Shown here piece by piece: positions 1 through 6,101 of a stretch of 8,655 bases of DNA (its first letter is position 1; each line of letters starts with the position of its first letter). The notes below the pieces were generated by a model. It had not been told where the DNA came from, did not search any database, and saw only the letters and a list, made by a program, of their open reading frames with translations. The translations under genes were made by a program, and so were the position numbers. The stretch is taken from NCBI GenBank assembly GCA_041635755.1, contig JBFKUL010000118.1, positions 1-8,655 of the forward strand, given 5' to 3'. This stretch comes from JBFKUL01 sp041635755. GTDB lineage: Bacteria; Pseudomonadota; Gammaproteobacteria; Burkholderiales; SG8-39.

Positions 1-936
1 AAGCCCTACCTCGACGGCTTCCGCGCGCTGTTCATCCGCGACTCGGCGGCGAACGTGTCGGTGATCCGCGGCGAGCGCGCGCACATCCAGTTCCGCGGCT
101 TCAGCCCGGCCGAACGCGACAGCCTGGTGGCCGCGCTCGGCGACAAGATCACGGTGCAGGAAAGTCCCTGGGACTGCGTGCTGCTCGTCGCCATCAACCA
201 CGAGAAAAAACCGTTCGACGACAAGCGCGTGCGCCGCGCACTGACGCTGGCGATCGACCGCTATCAGGGCTCCGAGGCGCTGTCCAAGATCGCGATCGTC
301 AAGGCGGTCGCCGGCGTCCAGGTGCCCGGCACCCCGTTCGCGACACCGCCCGATCAGCTGGCCGAGGTCGCAGGCTACTGGCGCGACATCAACAAGTCGC
401 GTGCCGAAGCGCGGCGCCTGCTCAAGGAAGCCGGCGTACCCGAAGGGTTCCAGTTCACGTTCACGAACCGGGGCATCCCGATGCCCTACGAGCCGCTGGG
501 CGTCTGGCTGATCGATCAGTGGCGCCAGATCGGCCTGAACGTGAAGCAGGAAGTGATCGAGGCGGCCGCCTATTTCGGGGTGATCCGCAAGGGCGAGGCC
601 CAGGTCTTCATGGACTTCCAGTGCGGCTACATCGTCGAGCCCGACCTCGACATGTACAAGTTCCTCTCGAGCGACCGCAATCCGGCGAACTACGGCCGTT
701 ACACCGACCGCGTGCTGGACGAGCTGTACGACAAGCAGGGCCGGGCGACGAACCCGGAGGAGCGCAAGCGCCTCATCCGCGCCTTCGAGAAGCGCCTGCT
801 CGACGAGGAAGCGCACTACCTGATCACGCTGCAGTGGCACCGCATCATCCCGCACTCATCGAAGGTCAAGGGCTGGACGGTGACGCCGAGCCACTATCTC
901 AACAACACACTGGACACGGTCTGGCTCACGCAGTAA
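1..936 (+). CDS. ABC transporter substrate-binding protein, family 5 (peptide/nickel/opine type), 3' part
   Basis: This is the C-terminal 311 residues of an extracytoplasmic solute-binding protein that hands its ligand to the two permeases encoded just downstream. The frame is open from the first base of the window, so the start, the signal peptide and probably about 200 N-terminal residues lie outside; family members are usually around 500-550 residues. The clearest signature is FDDKRVRRALTLAIDR (residues 72-87 of the visible part), the conserved F-D/N-x-x-x-V-R-x-A-x-x-x-A-I-D-R helix of SBP_bac_5 proteins. It is followed by the typical 'A..LL.EAG.PEGF.FTF' segment (about residues 136-151) and a 'D.WRQIGLNV' segment. 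The gene ends in TAA. Family membership is clear. The ligand (oligopeptide, opine, nickel chelate, glutathione or other) cannot be inferred, because specificity varies widely in this family. Confidence 0.93.
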   Translation, partial: KPYLDGFRALFIRDSAANVSVIRGERAHIQFRGFSPAERDSLVAALGDKITVQESPWDCVLLVAINHEKKPFDDKRVRRALTLAIDRYQGSEALSKIAIVKAVAGVQVPGTPFATPPDQLAEVAGYWRDINKSRAEARRLLKEAGVPEGFQFTFTNRGIPMPYEPLGVWLIDQWRQIGLNVKQEVIEAAAYFGVIRKGEAQVFMDFQCGYIVEPDLDMYKFLSSDRNPANYGRYTDRVLDELYDKQGRATNPEERKRLIRAFEKRLLDEEAHYLITLQWHRIIPHSSKVKGWTVTPSHYLNNTLDTVWLTQ

Positions 937-956
937 TCAGGCCGTCACAGGAGCCA

Positions 957-980
957 ACCCCGGGGGCGCTCCCCCGGGGT
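957..980 (+). promoter_or_regulatory. Perfect 10-bp GC hairpin between binding-protein and permease genes
   Basis: Bases 957-966 (ACCCCGGGGG) pair perfectly with 971-980 (CCCCCGGGGT) around the loop CGCT. No T-run follows, so it does not look like a complete intrinsic terminator. The only weak Shine-Dalgarno-like sequence before the permease ATG at 989 (GGGGTG, 976-981) lies almost wholly in the 3' arm. In ABC importer operons, intercistronic hairpins after the binding-protein gene are known to protect the upstream mRNA from 3' decay and lower expression of the membrane subunits (malE-malF is the classic case). That role here is inference. Confidence 0.7.
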
Positions 981-988
981 GTCTCCCC

Positions 989-1945
989 ATGCTGCATTAC
1001 ATCCTGAAGCGCGTACTGCTGATGATCCCGACCATGCTCGGGGTCGCGGTGCTCATCTTCCTGCTGCTGCGGGTGGTGCCGGGCGACGTGGTGGAGGCCC
1101 GCTACATGGGCAGCGGCAGCCAGTTCCAATCGCAGGAACTGATGCTGATCGAGCGCAAGAAGCTCGGCCTCGACCAGCCGCTGTGGAATCAGTTCGCCGA
1201 CTGGATGTCGGGCCTCGCGAGACTCGATTTCGGATTGTCGATGTGGACCGGCGCGCCGATCATCGAGGAAATCAAGCTGCGCTTCGAGCTCTCGCTGCAG
1301 CTCGCGATCATGGCGACCGTGGTGGCGACCCTGCTCGCCATTCCGCTCGGCATCATCGCGGCGCTCAAGCAGGACACGTGGGTGGACTACGCGGTGCGCG
1401 TGTTCTCCATCGCCGGGCTGGCGATGCCCTCGTTCTGGCTCGGCATCCTGATGATTCTCGGCCTGCTCATCGTCTTCAAGTGGCTGCCGCCGATGGTCTA
1501 CACGCCGTTCTGGGTGGATCCATGGGAGAACCTGGCGCAGCTCATCTGGCCGGCGCTCGCGATCGGCTACCGCTATTCGGCGGTGGCGACGCGCATGATG
1601 CGCTCGGCGATGCTCGAGGTGCTGCGCGAGGACTACATCCGCACCGCGCGCGCCAAGGGCCTGTGGCTCAAGCTCATCCTGGTGCGCCATGCGCTCAAGA
1701 ACGCGATGCTGCCGGTGCTCACCGTGATCGGCCTCGAGTTCGCGTTCCTGATGGGCGGTCTGGTGGTGACCGAGCAGGTGTTCAATCTGAACGGGCTGGG
1801 AATGCTTTTCGTCGAGGGGGTGACGCGTCGCGACTACACGCTCACCCAGGCGCTGGTGCTGATCGTCGCGTTCGTGTTCATCTTCGTCAATTTCCTGGTC
1901 GACATCGCCTACGCGTGGCTCGACCCGCGGATCCGGTACCGCTAG
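989..1945 (+). CDS. ABC transporter permease, DppB/OppB type
   Basis: This encodes an inner-membrane subunit (318 residues) of a peptide/nickel-class ABC importer; it forms half of the translocation channel. The N-terminus has the hallmark 'YILKRVLLMIPTMLGV...FLLLRVVPGD' layout, with a first membrane helix around residues 9-30 followed by the conserved R-x-x-P-G-D. A soluble loop (about 35-95) follows, with 'LGLDQPLWNQF' and 'LDFGLSM' as in DppB/GsiC. The BPD_transp_1 domain then occupies about 100-315. The cytoplasmic EAA-type loop that contacts the ATPase is E214-D-Y-I-R-T-A-R-A-K-G224, followed by 'RHALKNAMLPVLT'. The protein ends in the typical 'LDPRIRYR'. Length is normal. The ATG is the first plausible start after a 52-bp gap and has only a weak ribosome site inside a hairpin. 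The stop lies 2 bp before the next gene, so the two permeases are probably translationally coupled. Confidence 0.95.
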   Translation: MLHYILKRVLLMIPTMLGVAVLIFLLLRVVPGDVVEARYMGSGSQFQSQELMLIERKKLGLDQPLWNQFADWMSGLARLDFGLSMWTGAPIIEEIKLRFELSLQLAIMATVVATLLAIPLGIIAALKQDTWVDYAVRVFSIAGLAMPSFWLGILMILGLLIVFKWLPPMVYTPFWVDPWENLAQLIWPALAIGYRYSAVATRMMRSAMLEVLREDYIRTARAKGLWLKLILVRHALKNAMLPVLTVIGLEFAFLMGGLVVTEQVFNLNGLGMLFVEGVTRRDYTLTQALVLIVAFVFIFVNFLVDIAYAWLDPRIRYR

Positions 1946-1947
1946 CC

Positions 1948-2847
1948 ATGGTCGTTACCCCGCAAACCCTCGAGGCACTGACACGCGAACCCGAGCCGCG
2001 CGGCGGCTGGCGCGCGGCGGTCGTCGATTTCACGCTGCAGCGACCGCTTGGCGCGATCGGCGCATTCATCATCCTGGTGATGGTCGTGCTCGCTGCGCTC
2101 GCCAACGTGATCGCGCCCTACGATCCGCTCGCGACCGACTATGGCGCGATGCTCGCGGGACCGAGCACGAAGCACTGGCTCGGCACGGACGCGTTCGGGC
2201 GCGACGTGCTCTCGCGCATCATCTATGGATCGCGCACGGCCCTGATGGTCGGCCTGGGCGCCTCCCTCATCGGCACCATCGCCGGGGCGCTGATCGGCGT
2301 CTCGAGCGCCTATTTCGGCGGTCGCGTCGATCTGTTCATCCAACGCCTGATGGACGTCCTGCTTGCCTTTCCGATCATCATCCTCGCGCTGGTGGTGGTC
2401 GCGATCCTCGGCACGGGCGTCGAGAACGTGATCCTGGCGATCGCGATCCCGATGATCCCGCGCTGCGCGCGCGTGGTGCGCTCGAGCGCGCTGGCGGTCC
2501 GCGAGATGCCCTACGTGGACGCGGCGCGCGCCGCGGGCTTTCGCCCTTCGCGCATCATCCTGCGCCACATGCTGCCGAACGTCATGGCGCCGCTCCTGAT
2601 CATGCTGACCGCGTTTCTCGGCCAGGCGATCCTGTACGAAGCCTCCCTTTCGTTCCTCGGGCTCGGGGTGACCGAGCCGACCGCGGCCTGGGGCTTGATG
2701 CTGCGCGGCGCGGCAGTGCAGTTCGCCGAAACGGCGCCGTGGATGGCGATCTTCCCCGGCCTCGCGATCAGCCTCGCAGTGTTCGCCTTCAATCTGTTCG
2801 GCGACTCGCTGCGCGACGCGCTCGACCCGCGCCTGCGTACGCAGTAG
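1948..2847 (+). CDS. ABC transporter permease, DppC/OppC type
   Basis: This is the second inner-membrane channel subunit (299 residues), partner of the DppB-like protein. After a short cytoplasmic N-terminus comes a first membrane helix (about 35-56), then the family signature 'IAPYDP...' and 'HWLGTDAFGRDVLSRIIYG' (GTDAFGRD at 79-86). These are diagnostic for the OppC/DppC N-terminal region. The BPD_transp_1 domain carries the EAA loop E186-M-P-Y-V-D-A-A-R-A-A-G197 and 'RHMLPN', then 'EASLSFLGLGV'. It ends in 'GDSLRDALDPRLR', as most DppC proteins do. The ATG lies 2 bp after the DppB-like stop. No separate ribosome binding site is obvious, which fits coupling. The frame stays open upstream to 979, but that part is only a shadow of the previous gene, so the start was set at 1948. 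No ATPase gene follows, which is unusual for this operon type. Confidence 0.95.
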   Translation: MVVTPQTLEALTREPEPRGGWRAAVVDFTLQRPLGAIGAFIILVMVVLAALANVIAPYDPLATDYGAMLAGPSTKHWLGTDAFGRDVLSRIIYGSRTALMVGLGASLIGTIAGALIGVSSAYFGGRVDLFIQRLMDVLLAFPIIILALVVVAILGTGVENVILAIAIPMIPRCARVVRSSALAVREMPYVDAARAAGFRPSRIILRHMLPNVMAPLLIMLTAFLGQAILYEASLSFLGLGVTEPTAAWGLMLRGAAVQFAETAPWMAIFPGLAISLAVFAFNLFGDSLRDALDPRLRTQ

Positions 2848-2849
2848 CG

Positions 2850-2886
2850 CGGCCCCGGATCGAGCCGGGGCGCGCCTCGCGAGGCG
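2850..2886 (+). repeat. Tandem inverted repeats after the permease operon
   Basis: Just after the DppC-like stop, 2852-2858 (GCCCCGG) pairs with 2865-2871 (CCGGGGC) around a 6-base loop. Allowing one bulge, it can be extended into the flanking CGC/GCG. Adjacent to it, 2873-2886 (CGCCTCGCGAGGCG) is a perfect 14-bp palindrome. There is no T-run. The first element could be a transcript-end stabilising hairpin or part of a Rho-dependent end. The second could be a DNA-binding site for a dimeric regulator of the TPP-enzyme gene, because it lies directly upstream of that gene's candidate promoter. The structure is directly visible; both roles are inferred. Confidence 0.5.
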
Positions 2887-2889
2887 TCG

Positions 2890-2919
2890 TTGCTGCGGCA
2901 CGCCCGTTGCCTCTATCAT
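2890..2919 (+). promoter_or_regulatory. Candidate sigma-70 promoter for the TPP-enzyme gene
   Basis: TTGCTG (2890-2895) and TATCAT (2914-2919) are separated by 18 bp. The -10 matches the consensus at five of six positions, the -35 at three. Transcription would start near 2926, leaving a short leader with the ribosome site AAGGGA (2935-2940). The position in the only gap of the region 1 to region 2 junction supports it. It is a motif match in GC-rich DNA, not proof. Confidence 0.35.
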
Positions 2920-2947
2920 GCGCTGATCCACTCGAAGGGACCGACCC

Positions 2948-4732
2948 ATGGCGAAGAGAAAGGGCGCGCAGCTCATTGCCGAGTTTCTCGTCGGGGAAAA
3001 AATCCCCTACGTTTTCGGCATCTGCGGGCACGGCAACGTCGGCCTGCTCGATGCGCTCTACGACGTGGCCGACAAGGTCAAGCTCATCTCGCCGCGGCAT
3101 GAGCAGGTCGCCGGCCACATGGCCGACGGGTACTTCCGCGTCAAGCACGAGCCGGTGGCGACGCTCACTTCGACCGGGCCGGGCTCGGCGAACCTCATCA
3201 TGTCGCTCGCGGTGGCGCAGACCGATTCCTCGGCGTTTCTCGCGATCACCGCGAACGTGCCGACCTCGCAGTTCAACCGCGGGCCGTTCCAGGAATTGAA
3301 TCGCCACCACCAGGCCGACTACCCGAACGTGGTGCGCCCGGTGGTGAAGCGCAGCTTCCAGCCCACGCGCGTCGAGATGCTGCCGCTCGCGATGCGCCAG
3401 GCGGTGACCACGATGACGAGCGGCCGGCCCGGGCCGGTGAACCTCGACGTGCCCTTCAACCTGTTTCGCGAAGAGGCCGACGTGGCGCTCGAAGCGCCGT
3501 GGGACGGTTATCTCTCGCGCCGCAGCGGCGCCTCGAACGAGGACGTCAAGAAGGCGCTCGACATGATCCTCGCCGCGCAGCGCCCGGTGCTTTTCATCGG
3601 CCACGGCGTGACGCTCTCGGAAGCCTCGGCCGAGCTCACGCGCTTCGTCAAGCGGCTCAACATCCCGGTGATCAGCTCGCCGAACGGCATGGGCTGCCTC
3701 GACATGGACGATGCGCTCTCGCTCGGGTTCATCGGCCGCAACGGCGCCTTTCCCGCCAACCAGGCCGGGCGCCACGCGGATCTGGTGATCGCGCTCGGCG
3801 CGCGGTTCGACGACCGCTCGTCGTCGTCGTGGATGCCGGGCTACTCGTGGAACTTCCCGCACACCAGGCTGATCCACGTCGACGTCGATCACGCCGAGCT
3901 CGGCCGCAACTATCCGCCCGACCTCGGCATCCTCGCCGATGCGCGCGCCTTTCTCGAGCAGCTGCTTGCCGGGCTCGAAGCGCGACGGCTCGACGGCGCG
4001 CCGCGCCTCGGGGCATGGCAGGCGCAGATCGCGGCGTGGAAAAAAGAGTGGAACGCGTTCGTCGCGCCGAACTTCGAGATCCACGCCACGCCGATCCGCC
4101 CCGAGCGCATCGTGGCCGATTGCCGCGCGGTGCTGCCCGACGATGCGATCATCTCGCTCGACTCGGGGGTGCACCACAACTGGTTCATGCAGTTCTGGAA
4201 CGCGCGCCGCCCGCAGACCATGCTCAACACCTGGGGCTACTCCGGCATGGGCTTTGGCCCGAGCGCGATCCTCGGCGCCAAGCTCGCCGCGCCCGAACGG
4301 CCGTGCGTCGCGATCTGCGGCGACGGCGGCTTCACCATGGTGCCGCACGTGCTCTGTACCGCGGTCGAGTACAACATCCCGGCGGTATGGGTGGTGTGGA
4401 ACAACTTCTCGTGGGCGGCGATCCGCGACATCCAATATGGTTTGTTCGACGGGCGCGAGATCGGCACCGGCTTCTACCACGGTCCCGAGAAGAAGGCCTA
4501 CAACCCGGACTTCGTCGCCTGGGCGCGCGGCGCCGGCGTCGAAGGCATCACCGTGACCCAGTCGCGGGACTTCAAGGGCGCGCTCGAGCATGCCGTGAAG
4601 CTCGGCAAGCCATGCCTCGTCGACGTGCACGTCGACGCCAACATCCGCCCGCCGGCCACCGGCGCCTGGGCGTTGCCGCCGATCCCGCACAAGGAGCCCG
4701 TGTTCGGCACCAAGCACATCGTCACCCCCTGA
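2948..4732 (+). CDS. Thiamine pyrophosphate-dependent enzyme, acetolactate synthase superfamily
   Basis: This is a 594-residue cytoplasmic TPP enzyme with the three-domain plan of acetolactate synthase (AHAS) large subunits. The N-terminal Pyr domain (about 1-170) contains the catalytic Glu of 'RHEQVAGHMADGY' (E52), which activates the cofactor, and 'STGPGSAN' (75-82). The central domain (about 190-330) has 'IPVISSPNGMGCLD' and 'ADLVIALGARFDDR', typical of the AHAS-like middle fold. The C-terminal PP domain has the Mg-TPP motif G458-D-G460, 24 residues, N485-N486. The usual AHAS loop 'G-x-P-G-G' near residue 27 is instead G27-H-G-N30, which I recall from IolD-like enzymes. No regulatory-subunit (ilvH-like) gene follows, arguing against isoleucine/valine biosynthesis. 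The ATG has a good ribosome site, AAGGGA at 2935-2940, 7 bp upstream. It is the first gene of a probable unit with the cupin and hydro-lyase. The reaction is likely decarboxylation, carboligation or C-C hydrolysis of a 2-oxo acid-like compound; the substrate is unknown. Confidence 0.9.
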   Translation: MAKRKGAQLIAEFLVGEKIPYVFGICGHGNVGLLDALYDVADKVKLISPRHEQVAGHMADGYFRVKHEPVATLTSTGPGSANLIMSLAVAQTDSSAFLAITANVPTSQFNRGPFQELNRHHQADYPNVVRPVVKRSFQPTRVEMLPLAMRQAVTTMTSGRPGPVNLDVPFNLFREEADVALEAPWDGYLSRRSGASNEDVKKALDMILAAQRPVLFIGHGVTLSEASAELTRFVKRLNIPVISSPNGMGCLDMDDALSLGFIGRNGAFPANQAGRHADLVIALGARFDDRSSSSWMPGYSWNFPHTRLIHVDVDHAELGRNYPPDLGILADARAFLEQLLAGLEARRLDGAPRLGAWQAQIAAWKKEWNAFVAPNFEIHATPIRPERIVADCRAVLPDDAIISLDSGVHHNWFMQFWNARRPQTMLNTWGYSGMGFGPSAILGAKLAAPERPCVAICGDGGFTMVPHVLCTAVEYNIPAVWVVWNNFSWAAIRDIQYGLFDGREIGTGFYHGPEKKAYNPDFVAWARGAGVEGITVTQSRDFKGALEHAVKLGKPCLVDVHVDANIRPPATGAWALPPIPHKEPVFGTKHIVTP

Positions 4733-4758
4733 GCAGCACGCAGGGGGAAGGAACCCGC

Positions 4759-5133
4759 ATGGCCAGGAAGACAACGAGAAAGCCGCTCATTCGCAATATT
4801 GCCGAGGTGCAGTGGGAGGACCTGCCTGCGCACCTGGGCGGCGCCTATTCCAAGTTTCTCGTGCACCCCGATACCACGGCCTCGCAAACCGTCGATTACC
4901 GCATCTCGTGCTACCAGCCGCGCGCCTACGTCGAGCTGCACGCGCACAAGATCCAGGAGCAGATCTACCACGTGCTCGAGGGCGAAGGTCTGATGGTGAT
5001 CGGCGCCAAGCGCCAGGTGGTGCGCCGCCACGACGTCATCTTCATTCCGCCAGGGGTCAAGCATTCGATCAACAACACGGGCCTTGCCGACCTGGTGTTC
5101 ATCGTCGTCACCACGCCACCGCACGACAACTAA
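4759..5133 (+). CDS. Small single-domain cupin protein
   Basis: This is a 124-residue cytoplasmic cupin with a complete metal site. Cupin motif 1 is H61-x-H63-x3-E67 followed by 'YHVLEGEG' (70-77). Motif 2 is 'FIPPGVKHSIN' with H102 and N106. The expected ligands (two His, one Glu, one His) are therefore all present, so a divalent metal is likely bound. Such stand-alone cupins can be isomerases, dioxygenases, lyases or non-enzymatic binders of small molecules, and the sequence does not decide between these. The first about 12 residues are basic (K, R rich). The start at 4759 follows a strong ribosome site, AAGGAA (4748-4753), 5 bp upstream; the longer upstream open frame is a shadow of the TPP gene. 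Only 26 bp separate it from the TPP-enzyme stop, so co-transcription is very likely. A role on the TPP enzyme's substrate or product is inferred from that. Confidence 0.88.
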   Translation: MARKTTRKPLIRNIAEVQWEDLPAHLGGAYSKFLVHPDTTASQTVDYRISCYQPRAYVELHAHKIQEQIYHVLEGEGLMVIGAKRQVVRRHDVIFIPPGVKHSINNTGLADLVFIVVTTPPHDN

Positions 5134-5140
5134 GCCGCGT

Positions 5141-5170
5141 CTCGCGAGGTTGACGCCGCGGCCTGCGGCG
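5141..5170 (+). repeat. Inverted repeats in the cupin / hydro-lyase gap
   Basis: The 67-bp gap holds the 8-bp palindrome CTCGCGAG (5141-5148) and a hairpin, CGCCGC (5154-5159) with GCGGCG (5165-5170) around a 5-base loop. An alternative pairing of 5134-5139 (GCCGCG) with 5157-5162 (CGCGGC) competes with that hairpin. No T-run follows, so it is not a clear terminator. It may modulate the expression ratio of the two genes or may be a by-product of GC richness. Confidence 0.35.
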
Positions 5171-5187
5171 CCCACCATCGCCACCAT

Positions 5188-5193
5188 AAGGAA
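5188..5193 (+). promoter_or_regulatory. Ribosome binding site fixing the hydro-lyase start
   Basis: AAGGAA lies 7 bp before the ATG at 5201. The same frame is open back to an ATG at 5084, inside the cupin gene, but that upstream part encodes a low-complexity R/P/T-rich shadow with no family resemblance. The site therefore sets the start at 5201, giving a 270-residue protein of normal family length. Confidence 0.75.
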
Positions 5194-5200
5194 TCGCTAC

Positions 5201-6013
5201 ATGGCCAGCGTCCCCGCTTTCTCCACGAGCTTCGACCGGCGCGACCCGCGCGCGGTGCGCCGCGCGATCCGCGCCGGCGCCTACGCCAGCAACACGGCAG
5301 GTCTCGCGCCGGGCTACGTTCAGGGCAACGTTTGCATCCTGCCGCGCGAGTACGCGGACGACTTCCATGTCTTTTGCCAGCGCAACCCCAAGCCCTGCCC
5401 GCTGCTCGCGGCCTCCAACCCGGGCGACCCGCGCCTGCCCTTGCTCGCCGAGGACCTCGACATCCGCACCGACGTGCCACGCTACCGCGTGTTCCGCGAT
5501 GGCGAGCCGGTCGAGGACCTGCCGGACATCTCGCACCTGTGGCGCGACGATTTCGTGGCGTTCGTACTGGGCTGCTCGTTCTCCTTCGAGGAAGCGCTCA
5601 TCGACGCTGACGTGCCGGTGCGCCATATCGAGCAGGGACGCAACGTGCCGATGTACCTCACCAACGTCGACACGGCGCCCGCCGGTCCGTTTCGCGGCAA
5701 GCTGGTGGTGTCGATGCGCCCGTTCAAGCCCGCCGACGCCATCCGCGCGATCCAGATCACGACGCGCTTCCCGAGCGTGCACGGCGCCCCGGTGCACATC
5801 GGCAAGCCCGAGCTCATTGGCATCGAGGACCTCGCGCGCCCCTGGGCGGGCGACGCGGTCGAGGTGCGCGCCGACGAGCTGCCGGTGTTCTGGGCCTGCG
5901 GCGTGACACCGCAGTCGGTGGTGCGCAACGCGCGCCCGCCGCTTTGCATCACGCACGCGCCCGGCCACATGCTGGTCACCGATTTGAAGAACACGAGTCT
6001 CGCGCTGCTCTAG
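5201..6013 (+). CDS. Putative hydro-lyase, YcsI / DUF1445 (UPF0317) family, D-glutamate cyclase-like
   Basis: This 270-residue cytoplasmic protein matches the DUF1445 pattern over its whole length. Conserved blocks include 'GYVQGNVCILP' (38-48), 'DDFHVFCQRNPKPCPLL' (53-69) and 'DIRTDVPRYRVF' (87-98). These are followed by 'FVLGCSFSFEEAL' (121-133), 'PVRHIEQGRNVPMYLTN' (139-155), 'GKLVVSMRP' (166-174) and 'APVHIGKPELIGI' (196-208). The last block is 'PVFWACGVTPQSV' (228-240) with 'THAPGHMLVTD' (251-261). Bacterial members are annotated as putative hydro-lyases; the related domain of mitochondrial D-glutamate cyclase converts D-glutamate to 5-oxo-D-proline. Conserved polar residues (C125, E130, H142, H199, C233, H252) are active-site candidates. 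No 5-oxoprolinase or kipI-type genes are nearby, as they are in some other genomes. Here the partners are a TPP enzyme, a cupin and a BenE-type carrier, so dehydration or cyclisation of a pathway intermediate is the best guess. Family is certain, reaction is not. Confidence 0.93.
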   Translation: MASVPAFSTSFDRRDPRAVRRAIRAGAYASNTAGLAPGYVQGNVCILPREYADDFHVFCQRNPKPCPLLAASNPGDPRLPLLAEDLDIRTDVPRYRVFRDGEPVEDLPDISHLWRDDFVAFVLGCSFSFEEALIDADVPVRHIEQGRNVPMYLTNVDTAPAGPFRGKLVVSMRPFKPADAIRAIQITTRFPSVHGAPVHIGKPELIGIEDLARPWAGDAVEVRADELPVFWACGVTPQSVVRNARPPLCITHAPGHMLVTDLKNTSLALL

Positions 6014-6046
6014 GCGCGCTGCCGGCAAGGCTGCGGCGCGAACCCG

Positions 6047-6077
6047 TTGTCGCCGCGCCATGCGCGTCGATTAGACT
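6047..6077 (+). promoter_or_regulatory. Weak candidate promoter for the BenE-family gene
   Basis: TTGTCG (6047-6052) and TAGACT (6072-6077) each match the sigma-70 consensus at four of six positions, with a long 19-bp spacer. It lies in the 88-bp gap after the hydro-lyase gene. If real, the carrier can be expressed separately from the TPP/cupin/hydro-lyase genes; if not, it is the last gene of that unit. Confidence 0.25.
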
Positions 6078-6101
6078 CGCGGCTCAACGCTGCGCCCGAC
6101 A

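Noticed and set aside
979..2847. Apparent 622-residue fusion ending in the DppC-like permease
   Set aside because: The first half (979-1947) is an out-of-frame reading of the DppB-like gene. Only 1948-2847 resembles a protein family, so no fusion exists.
2850..2871. Calling the hairpin after the DppC-like gene an intrinsic terminator
   Set aside because: The stem is GC-rich but is followed by GCGCCTCGCG with no T-run, so the terminator criterion is not met.
1942..2976. 344-residue open frame on the - strand opposite the DppC-like gene
   Set aside because: It has an H/D/R/Q-rich shadow composition without any recognisable fold or ribosome site.
2948..4732. Reading the TPP enzyme as the biosynthetic acetolactate synthase IlvB/IlvI
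   Set aside because: No regulatory subunit gene (ilvH/ilvN) or ilvC follows, the P-G-G loop is replaced by G-H-G-N, and the neighbours are a cupin and a hydro-lyase.
2789..4774. 661-residue open frame on the - strand opposite the TPP-enzyme gene
   Set aside because: It is rich in R, H, A, E and D with no domain pattern, and lies exactly antisense to a gene with clear catalytic motifs. Long antisense open frames are expected where third codon positions are nearly all G or C.
3499..5133. Apparent 544-residue protein ending in the cupin
   Set aside because: The N-terminal 420 residues are an Arg-rich shadow of the TPP-enzyme gene. The real cupin starts at 4759 behind a strong ribosome site.
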